The notes beneath the pieces are model-generated. The model made no database searches, was not told the origin of the DNA, and saw only the letters and a list, made by a program, of their open reading frames with translations. Position numbers and translations under genes: made by a program. A stretch of DNA of 64,000 bases from Nitrospirota bacterium (GTDB lineage Bacteria > Nitrospirota > Thermodesulfovibrionia > Thermodesulfovibrionales > UBA6898): NCBI GenBank assembly GCA_021825365.1, contig JAKAHR010000017.1, positions 1-64,000 on the forward strand, read 5' to 3'. Below are positions 1 through 6,113 of the stretch, piece by piece. The number at the start of each line of letters is the position of its first letter. The stretch's first letter is position 1.

Positions 1-134
1 TATTCCTCCCTTTCCAGAAAACATGGTTATCCGCCTCGGCAGTATCATAGAAAGCGGCTCTCAGGGGTGTCAATAGAAATATTCGGGGCAAGAAGAGACC
101 GGCCGTATGCGATTGATTAGGGGGACAATTGCTT

Positions 135-176
135 AAGGGGACAGGCTACTATTTGGATAAAGTAGCCTGTCCCTTT
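135..176. repeat. REP-like imperfect palindrome
   Basis: The arms gggacaggctact (138-150) and agtagcctgtccc (161-173) are perfect reverse complements around a 10-base loop, and the stem can extend by about three further pairs including one G:T. It lies about 30 bases past the end of the lipoprotein gene. There is no T-run, so it is a poor intrinsic terminator. The 'ggggacaggctac' arm resembles palindromes that flank REP-associated Y1 transposase genes, which is family knowledge; no such full-length transposase is present here. A further ggggacaatt motif sits just before it. The rest of 1-206 shows no gene. Confidence 0.6.
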
Positions 177-206
177 CAGTTAGTCTTGACTCATTTCTCA
201 CGGCTT

Positions 207-1991
207 CTACCAGAAATAATTCTCGTCAGCCGTAAGCGGCCGGACGAAGACCCAGTAGGCGACAAAGGAACCCGGCCACGGGTCGTTTATTCCCTGCCAG
301 CCTCCGGAAGTTGCGGTCATGTCCAGGGCAGAATAAATCCATCCTCCTGCGGTCCCGAAGAGATACGGGTCGGGCAGGCCATACTCCGGCGCAGGCCACC
401 CCTGGTCTATCAGATATTGATAGAAGGGCCTGCCGCTCTTGCTGTCCTTAAGGAAGTCGTTGACCTCGTTCTGCGCCACAACGCGCCAGACGGGCGGCCC
501 GTACCCTCCGTACAATTCTATATTCTTGTTCACGACGGATACATAGTGATCGGCATCGGTCCAGGTCCCCTGGTAGGGAGTGGACCCGTCCCACTCCCAG
601 CCCGTCTGCAGCATGAGCCCAAGGCCCCTGTCTAGGGTGTACGGGCCATACCATATCTCCTGCACCGAGTTGTACCAGTCCATCTCCAGCTGGCTGTCCG
701 TTGCAAGCTGCTGTACGGTCCTGTCGATCTCGCTCCTGGAGAGGTTCTGCACCCGCGAGTACTCGGTCGACAGATAGACGGCCGCGGCCTCGATCTGGTT
801 GTAATACAGAAGGGCGGTCTTCACCTTGTTGTGATAATTGGCGTAGGTGATGAATCTTTTTTCTTCCTTCAGTTTCTTGGCGTAGGTCTTATACAAACCG
901 TCGGAGCCCAGGGTCCCGTAGAGCTTGTTGTGGAGCGACCCCAGGTTCGGCTTTATCTGCTGCCCGACGATGTTCATCCAGTAGTTCAGGGTATTGTTCC
1001 TCTGGACCAACTCAGCGGCGGTAAGGGTTGCGGGGTCCTTCAGAAGCTCGATGGTCACCCCGGCGTATGCGTTTTCCACAAGGGTAACGTAGTCTGACAA
1101 CAGCATCGTGCCGAGGTTATATTCGAGCTGATACAGTCCCAGCCTGAGGCCCAGCACCTCGTTCTTCAGGTCGGTAAGCTGAGCCTGGATCTGGCTCATC
1201 ATGGACTTCAGCTCTTCTATGTCTTCCTTGCTCGGGCCGCCGATACCGAAGAGTTCACTCATGCCCATGTTCAGTGCGAACCCGACCCCCCAGGCGACCA
1301 CGCCGTTTCTGGCGGCCTGGCCGAGGGTCGTCCCCGGGCAGGAGGTGAGCGCGCCGGTCCCGGGGCCGCCCAGCAGCTTCGAGGGGAACGGATGCTTCGC
1401 GGCCGGGTCCTGGCTCATCTGCTCCGCGAGCCCGTGGATGAAGGCATCGACGCCGCCTGCGGCATCCGCCTCCTGCAGAAACGTGGCGGCGCTGAAATAT
1501 CTGGTGTTGTGGTAGAGCCCTTTGCCGATGTCAACCTGGTCGGGTATGCCGAGGAAGGTCTTCACGGCCGTAACTGCGTCAGGGAGGGCCTTCCCGGGAT
1601 TTTGGTCGAGATAGGCGCAGACCAGGGTGGTGGCCAGGTTCAGGTAAACCTTGTCGGTATCCGGCTTGAACCCTTCGAACTGGGCCCTGAGGGTGTAATC
1701 GACAGCCTGGTCTGCAGACGTACCGCCGCTGGAAACGACCCGGAATTTCTGCGGCAGCCCGTTGACCGTGATCATGAAGGCCCCGGAATCGCTGGTGGCG
1801 GGTTCTTTTTCCGCGAGCATGCCGCCGTAGGTGTCCATGACCTGCACCCGGGCCCCGGCCACGTCGGAGGCCGATGATACATACCCGTCCAGATAGACCG
1901 CCTGCGTGTTGGACGATGACGAGCAGCCCGCCAGAGAAAGGATGATCAAGGCGAAGCCGAGGAAGCCGAACATGGATCTGCGGTCCTTCAT
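207..1991 (-). CDS. Large outer-membrane or secreted lipoprotein of unknown function
   Basis: 594 aa. The N-terminus is a lipoprotein signal with lipobox LAGC, so Cys23 is the predicted acylation site, followed by a Ser-rich spacer. Residues about 30-95 look like a small beta-sandwich carboxypeptidase-regulatory or Ig-like domain. Residues about 225-250 form a glycine-rich hydrophobic stretch directly followed by a heptad-like coiled coil (about 254-290), and the remainder is mostly helical and rich in Tyr and Trp towards the end. The start is supported by an aggagg-type ribosome site about 8 bases upstream. A hydrophobic helix plus coiled coil is seen in helical pore-forming or contact-type toxins, but I recognise no family, so function is open. 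It is monocistronic: the next gene on the strand lies more than 200 bases upstream. It is certainly coding and exported; the role is unknown. Confidence 0.8.
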   Translation of the reverse strand: MKDRRSMFGFLGFALIILSLAGCSSSSNTQAVYLDGYVSSASDVAGARVQVMDTYGGMLAEKEPATSDSGAFMITVNGLPQKFRVVSSGGTSADQAVDYTLRAQFEGFKPDTDKVYLNLATTLVCAYLDQNPGKALPDAVTAVKTFLGIPDQVDIGKGLYHNTRYFSAATFLQEADAAGGVDAFIHGLAEQMSQDPAAKHPFPSKLLGGPGTGALTSCPGTTLGQAARNGVVAWGVGFALNMGMSELFGIGGPSKEDIEELKSMMSQIQAQLTDLKNEVLGLRLGLYQLEYNLGTMLLSDYVTLVENAYAGVTIELLKDPATLTAAELVQRNNTLNYWMNIVGQQIKPNLGSLHNKLYGTLGSDGLYKTYAKKLKEEKRFITYANYHNKVKTALLYYNQIEAAAVYLSTEYSRVQNLSRSEIDRTVQQLATDSQLEMDWYNSVQEIWYGPYTLDRGLGLMLQTGWEWDGSTPYQGTWTDADHYVSVVNKNIELYGGYGPPVWRVVAQNEVNDFLKDSKSGRPFYQYLIDQGWPAPEYGLPDPYLFGTAGGWIYSALDMTATSGGWQGINDPWPGSFVAYWVFVRPLTADENYFW

Positions 1992-2205
1992 AAATTCCTC
2001 CTGTTTACCGGATCGTGCAGTATGTAAAGTCCGTATTGGCTAAAAGGCAAGATAAGGATAACGTGGGGTGGATAATAAATCAAGGGGAGGAGGATTAGAC
2101 TGATGTGTCCCTGTTGCTTCTTTGATACTGCCGGCGCGATCTTTGGATCCGTTATCGGAATGACCGTCAGAAAGAATTTCCTGCGCATCAAATGCATACA
2201 ATGAG

Positions 2206-2748
2206 TTACACGCCGTCTGGAAGCTTCGATTGCATCATTTTCCTTCGATTCAACTTTCGCCCATCCACCACAAAGGTGCCATCACCAATTGCGTGTATGG
2301 TCCGCTTCTCTTTTCGCGAACTGTCAAAATACGCAGCGACTCCTTCGAGCACAACGATATTATGCTTTTTGACGATATCGATCACCCTGCATTCGATATT
2401 TGCCAGACATTCCTTGATCAGGGGAGACCTGACATGCTTGCCCTGCACAGGGGTCAGTCCAAACTTTGCGAATTTGTCCGTGTCGGCGCCGGAACATGTT
2501 CCGATGCCGACAACCTGATCAATCAGGTCAACCGTTGGAATTGAGATTACGCATTCCCTGGATTTTCGAAGAGCGGCATAGGAATAGTTCCAGGGCCCGG
2601 TGGTTATGGCAAATAGCGGGGTGAAGTCCACTACCATGGTCCACGAGATGGTCATTATGTTCTGCTTCCGGCCATCGTGTGTCGTCACGAGGACAACCGG
2701 TCCAGATTCCATCAGCGTGAAAGCTTTACTGATCCGCATCCTTCTCAT
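2206..2748 (-). CDS. Flavin reductase-like, FMN-binding split-barrel protein
   Basis: 180 aa. The pattern 'GPVVLVTT..G..N.MT.SW' at the N-terminus and the following 'TGPWNYSY' are typical of the flavin-reductase-like split barrel that binds FMN and serves NAD(P)H:flavin reductases or flavoredoxins. The Cys in 'GIGTCSGADTDKF' is typical of the flavoredoxin-like subgroup. I placed the start at ATG 2748 because homologous sequence begins there and the ATG overlaps the stop of a 17-codon reading frame that carries the good ribosome site (see the separate entry). GC content is visibly lower than in later genes, and the gene sits beside an IS200 remnant, so horizontal acquisition is possible. The partner reductase or substrate cannot be told from context. 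Confidence 0.75.
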   Translation of the reverse strand: MRRMRISKAFTLMESGPVVLVTTHDGRKQNIMTISWTMVVDFTPLFAITTGPWNYSYAALRKSRECVISIPTVDLIDQVVGIGTCSGADTDKFAKFGLTPVQGKHVRSPLIKECLANIECRVIDIVKKHNIVVLEGVAAYFDSSRKEKRTIHAIGDGTFVVDGRKLNRRKMMQSKLPDGV

Positions 2749-2798
2749 GACCGCTTCACGACAGCCGTGCGGGTGCGTTGTACCAGTGCGTCTTGCAT
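2745..2798 (-). CDS. 17-codon leader frame coupled to the flavin reductase-like gene
   Basis: A strong Shine-Dalgarno (gggagg, complement of 2806-2811) lies 7 bases before ATG 2798. That frame encodes only [17 protein letters not shown] and ends in TGA at 2745-2747, overlapping the ATG (2746-2748) of the flavin reductase-like gene as ATGA. Either this is a true coupled leader, or a single-base frameshift has separated the original N-terminus from the body of the protein. The peptide matches nothing I know. Confidence 0.35.
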   Translation of the reverse strand: MQDALVQRTRTAVVKRS

Positions 2799-2909
2799 AA
2801 CACTGCCTCCCTTCTGTGTGCAATACCTTTGCTTTAATCCCCTCTGCTATTCGAGTACCACAAAGTCATATGCCTGTCAAACAACATCGTCTGCCGATTT
2901 CCATTGTTG

Positions 2910-3176
2910 TCAGCTGCTGGCAGCATCTGAAATCTCTTTCCGGAGATGGAACGTAACCGGTATGACCGAATGAACGAAAACCCCAGGTGTGGCGAAGAGA
3001 TGGTAGCTGATTACAGGAGACGTAAAAAGACTCCTTTTCACGGACGTATTACTGCGGGCTCTTGACAGGGTGGCCTTTAATGGGTGACCCTCGGCAGCCT
3101 CCCGATATTTCGGTATCCATACCAAGTGATACAGCAGGCGGTGTTTGGTATGCCACCCTGTCCGATATCTGGCCAT
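2910..3176 (-). pseudogene. tnpA remnant, IS200-type Y1 transposase with internal deletion
   Basis: 88 codons. The first 25 residues (MARYRTGWHTKHRLLYHLVW and the following IPKYR) match the canonical N-terminus of IS200-type TnpA. The central part, which should contain the HUH metal motif and catalytic Tyr, is missing. Near the end 'LFATPGVFVHSVIPVT' resembles the C-terminal 'LWA.GYFV.SVG.VT' segment of the same family, which suggests an in-frame internal deletion rather than simple truncation. Intact members are about 130-150 aa. It cannot be catalytically active. Confidence 0.65.
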
Positions 3177-3244
3177 AGCCAGATTATGCCAAATCTACCT
3201 CCGCGACGCCAGTTGCACTGACTTTGCTCCGGGCGGCCATTCAT

Positions 3245-3266
3245 CCCCGAGTTTAAAAATTCGGGG
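3245..3266. repeat. Subterminal hairpin of the IS200-like remnant
   Basis: Six-base perfect stem, ccccga / tcgggg, with a 10-base AT-rich loop (gtttaaaaat), 69 bases upstream of the tnpA remnant start. TnpA of this family recognises such hairpins at IS ends. It could instead be a minor terminator for the neighbouring small gene read on the minus strand, since it is followed there by no T-run. Confidence 0.45.
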
Positions 3267-3315
3267 TTTTCTGGCCAGCTTTATAAAATAAGAAAAGTGC
3301 GCTGGCACATTCTGG

Positions 3316-3696
3316 TTAGAAACTACAGTCTGCCCCGGTGACGGGAGGCTTCCCTGTCCAGCATTCATTTCCCGAAGCGGTTCTGCCTGGGTCTACCCTC
3401 TGAAGTGCGGACCCGATGGTTGTGAATGCTGTTGATCCATCAGCGAAGCTAACCGTGACCTTGGCGCCCATGCGATTGCCTCCTGCGGTGTTCTTGATGA
3501 CGATGGATGCACATTGTTCTGTGCGAATATCGACATCAGCGCCGTGGATCATGCCGCCGCTGACATGACCACCCGAGACGGTTCCTCCGGCTACTTGCGA
3601 ATACGGCCGCACGGACACCACCTCGCATTCGCTGCCTGCATAGGCGATCCCTGCAAACAATAAAACGGCTGATACCACTGCGATGAGATTCTTCAT
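3316..3696 (-). CDS. Small secreted protein of unknown function
   Basis: 126 aa with a clear Sec signal peptide (charged KN start, hydrophobic core, cleavage near AYA-GSE at about residue 20). The mature part has a Gly-Gly repeat (GGTVSGGHVSGG, about 37-48), two or more Cys pairs that could form disulphides, and the rest is predicted beta-rich. The start is backed by a ggaggg-type ribosome site (complement of ccctcc upstream of 3696). No family is recognised. It is alone, with no overlap with neighbours; its base composition is closer to the flanking accessory genes than to the housekeeping regions. Confidence 0.7.
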   Translation of the reverse strand: MKNLIAVVSAVLLFAGIAYAGSECEVVSVRPYSQVAGGTVSGGHVSGGMIHGADVDIRTEQCASIVIKNTAGGNRMGAKVTVSFADGSTAFTTIGSALQRVDPGRTASGNECWTGKPPVTGADCSF

Positions 3697-3892
3697 GAAA
3701 CCCTCCTTCGCTGGTTGATAGTTGCCTCGTTAACTTCCCCGGATGATAATAGCACTGTGGAAAGATTCTCTCAAGTGGAAATTATGGTACTAGGGGCTCG
3801 CAGGCTCTGGACTTACTCGGCAAGATAAGCAAGTGAAAGAGGGGTCGGGGTAAGGTCTTTGATCTTGAATTAGGAAACGCCGCACCTTCCGC

Positions 3893-4312
3893 TCATCGAC
3901 CGTCTACCGCGATGCTGTAGCCGGAATAGACCGGAAGCCCCCTGAGTCGCCGCCCGAGTCCTTCCGGATCGAATGCGCCATATGCCTGCGATCTTCCGAA
4001 GAAGCGGACATCCATCGCCCCTTCATCCACTTCCCACATGCCGCCTCCCACAATCTCCCATTCTGAAGAGGACAGTCCATAGTGGTCTCTTTTCCGGTTG
4101 AACGCGCCCTTGACGCCCCGGGAGCTGAAAAACCGCTCGGCGATATTGGCGTGATAAGCTGAAAGCCCCCGGGGTGAGAGGACGAGATATTCGGTCGCGG
4201 ACGGATGATGCCGCACCTGGATAAACTTTCCCTCCCGCTTGCGCGGAAGGCCGGTGCCGGCAACCTCGTCAAAATAGTGGCCTGAATAATCCAGGAGAAT
4301 GAAATTCATCAT
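3893..4312 (-). CDS. Janus/Ocnus (PHPT1)-like protein, candidate phosphohistidine phosphatase
   Basis: 139 aa, cytoplasmic. The pattern resembles the animal 14-kDa phosphohistidine phosphatase PHPT1. Residues 29-36 (KFIQVRHH) match KYVLIRVH, 52-57 (AYHANI) match the EYHADI segment that carries the catalytic histidine (His54 here, His53 in PHPT1), 88-92 (VGGGM) match LGGGR, and 104-112 (FFGRSQAYG) match VYGYSMAYG. This is my reading from remembered sequence, not an alignment score. If right, it would remove phosphate from histidine or lysine in proteins. Two adjacent ATGs (4312 and 4309) are possible starts. It is transcribed divergently from the AttH-like operon across a 58-base AT-rich gap. 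Confidence 0.55.
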   Translation of the reverse strand: MMNFILLDYSGHYFDEVAGTGLPRKREGKFIQVRHHPSATEYLVLSPRGLSAYHANIAERFFSSRGVKGAFNRKRDHYGLSSSEWEIVGGGMWEVDEGAMDVRFFGRSQAYGAFDPEGLGRRLRGLPVYSGYSIAVDGR

Positions 4313-4329
4313 GTCCGTATAATGCGATG

Positions 4330-4357
4330 CTGACGTCTATTTTAGAGAAATTATATT
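4330..4357 (+). promoter_or_regulatory. Candidate promoter of the AttH-like operon
   Basis: ctgacg (4330-4335), 16-base spacer, tatatt (4352-4357) inside an AT-rich 58-base divergent gap. The start codon at 4371 lies only about 7 bases from the expected transcription start and has no Shine-Dalgarno before it. The match to consensus is only fair. Confidence 0.35.
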
Positions 4358-4370
4358 ACAATTAAAAGAA

Positions 4371-5459
4371 ATGAAGCCTGCATTGACACCACGCCCGCCC
4401 CTCTCAGGGATACGCCCTATCTTCTTTATCCTCTTCTCTCTGCTGGTACTGATCGGCAGCAGCAGCGCGCAGGAATACAGGGACATCGTTGCAGGGTCGC
4501 GGCCGGAGTTCCCCGGAGACCTCTTCTTCAGGGACGAATTCAGGATTCAATGGTGGTACTTCACCGGCCACCTCACGGATGCCGAGGGGAAGGAATTCGG
4601 CTACGAGGTGACCTTCTTTGTCGCCGGCGTACAGAAGCGGAAATACCGGTCCCGGTTCGGGGTGAATGACCTCTATATCTCCCATTTCGCCCTCTCGGAT
4701 ATCTCCGGCAAGAAATATTACCATGCCGATGCGGCCGATTCCGGCGCCTATGGTTTCGCCGGAGCGGAGGCAGGGAGGCTCAGGGTATGGGTGAACCGGA
4801 ACATGCTTGAGGGCGACATCGGGAAGATGCATGTCACCGCGGATGATAAAGCATTCAGCCTCGACCTCGTGCTCACGCCGACAAAGCCTCTCGTCCTGCA
4901 CGGCGACAGCGGATACTCCCGCAAGTCGGCCGGATCCCCGCTCTTTTCATCCCTCTATTTCTCATCCACGCGGATGGAAACCGGCGGCAGGCTGCGCATC
5001 CAGGGCAGGACTCTCCCGGTCAAAGGCATCAGCTGGTTCGACCGCGAGCTCTCCTCGAGGGGACTCGCCCCGGACCTGAAGGGTTGGGACTGGTTCAGCC
5101 TGCAGCTCGATGACGGGAGGGAGATCATGCTCTATATCATGAGGAGGCTGGACGGCTCGCCTGATCCTGCTTCCTCGGGAACAATAGTCGGCAGGGACGG
5201 CCGCTATCGCCGTCTCTCCTTGGGGGACTTCTCGATAACCGTGCAGGACCACTACACGTCGGCAAAGACAAAGGCACGATACCCGTCCCGGTGGAAAGTT
5301 AGCATACCCACGGAGGGTCTGGAGCTGAATGTCTCTCCGCTGCTGCAGGACCAGGAATTCGTCGGGATGAACTCAACGGGGAACTATTACTGGGAAGGGA
5401 CATGCTCGGTAACGGGAACCGCGGCAGGCAGGGCCTATGTCGAACTCACGGGATACTGA
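4371..5459 (+). CDS. attH: AttH/CrtC-fold (lipocalin-like) exported protein
   Basis: 362 aa. The N-terminal signal segment (about 1-34, hydrophobic IFFILFSLLVLIG, cleavage near SSA-QE) directs export. The mature protein carries the family hallmark 'WWYFTGHL' (61-68) and later 'SWFDRE' and 'GWDWFSLQLDDG', which define the AttH / hydroxyneurosporene-synthase (CrtC, formerly DUF2006) fold of two lipocalin-like barrels. Such proteins are thought to bind or hydrate hydrophobic ligands. The gene is followed after 9 bases by an ABC ATPase and then a permease, the arrangement of Agrobacterium attEFGH, so a role in moving a lipid-like compound is more likely than carotenoid synthesis. No Shine-Dalgarno precedes the ATG, and no better start is seen. 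Confidence 0.8.
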   Translation: MKPALTPRPPLSGIRPIFFILFSLLVLIGSSSAQEYRDIVAGSRPEFPGDLFFRDEFRIQWWYFTGHLTDAEGKEFGYEVTFFVAGVQKRKYRSRFGVNDLYISHFALSDISGKKYYHADAADSGAYGFAGAEAGRLRVWVNRNMLEGDIGKMHVTADDKAFSLDLVLTPTKPLVLHGDSGYSRKSAGSPLFSSLYFSSTRMETGGRLRIQGRTLPVKGISWFDRELSSRGLAPDLKGWDWFSLQLDDGREIMLYIMRRLDGSPDPASSGTIVGRDGRYRRLSLGDFSITVQDHYTSAKTKARYPSRWKVSIPTEGLELNVSPLLQDQEFVGMNSTGNYYWEGTCSVTGTAAGRAYVELTGY

Positions 5460-5468
5460 GGACGAGGC

Positions 5469-6113
5469 ATGATCCATCTGATAGACGTTGAAAAATATTA
5501 CGGGCAAACCCCTGTACTCAAGGGGATCAACCTCTCGGTGGAGCGGGGCGAGTTTGTCTCGGTCATGGGCAGCTCGGGTTCAGGCAAGTCGACCCTCCTG
5601 AACCTGATCGGCGGTATGGACCTCCCTGACCGGGGCAGCATCAAGGTGAACGGCAGGGAACTGTCTTCATTCTCGGACGATCAGCTGACAGCCTATCGCA
5701 GGCAGGAGGTCGGTTTTATCTTCCAGTTTTTCAACCTGCTGCCGAACATAACGGTCTTCGAGAACGTACGCATGCCCCTTCTCCTCAATGATATCGCCGA
5801 CAGCTCCGGTGTCCGGGGCTACCTCCAACGGGTGGGCATGGCTGACAAGACCGATCGTTTTCCCCACGAGCTTTCGGGAGGGGAACAGCAGCGCGTTGCC
5901 ATCGCCCGGGCGCTCGTCCATGCCCCTGAGATCATCCTCGCCGACGAACCCACCGGCAGTCTTGACACGAAGAACAGCAGGGACGTCATGGACCTCCTCG
6001 CCGCGCTGGCGAAGGAGGAGGGGAAGACCGTCGTGCTCGTTACCCACGAGGATTACATAGCGCGGTTTTCGCAAAAGGTGCTGAGGATCAGCGACGGGGT
6101 GATTCTGGCATGA
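5469..6113 (+). CDS. ABC transporter ATPase, LolD/MacB-type (AttE-like)
   Basis: 214 aa. Walker A GSSGSGKS (34-41), Q-loop in 'FIFQFFN', signature LSGGE (135-139), Walker B IILADE (155-160) and a switch histidine in 'LVTHED' are all present, so it should hydrolyse ATP. Length and the 'LPNITVFENV' segment place it in the LolD/MacB/FtsE group that works with FtsX-type permeases. Its stop overlaps the start of the permease by four bases (ATGA), indicating coupled translation. It acts at the inner face of the cytoplasmic membrane as the motor of the AttH-associated exporter. Confidence 0.92.
   Translation: MIHLIDVEKYYGQTPVLKGINLSVERGEFVSVMGSSGSGKSTLLNLIGGMDLPDRGSIKVNGRELSSFSDDQLTAYRRQEVGFIFQFFNLLPNITVFENVRMPLLLNDIADSSGVRGYLQRVGMADKTDRFPHELSGGEQQRVAIARALVHAPEIILADEPTGSLDTKNSRDVMDLLAALAKEEGKTVVLVTHEDYIARFSQKVLRISDGVILA

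Larger units (their letters stand above)
2910..3270 (-). mobile_element. IS200/IS605-family remnant
   Basis: The segment combines the decayed transposase frame and, just upstream of it, a small hairpin (ccccga 3245-3250 / tcgggg 3261-3266) beside the sequence gggatgaatg on the minus strand. A subterminal hairpin next to the tnpA start is characteristic of IS200/IS605 left ends. The opposite end is not clear, so the lower boundary is only the end of the remnant frame. It separates lower-GC accessory genes and marks past insertion at this site. Confidence 0.55.

Noticed and set aside
1988-2197. Open 69-codon frame on the minus strand overlapping the lipoprotein start by four bases.
   Set aside because: Composition is hydrophobic and Pro/Ile-rich without order, it covers the expected leader and ribosome site of the lipoprotein, and no homology pattern is seen.
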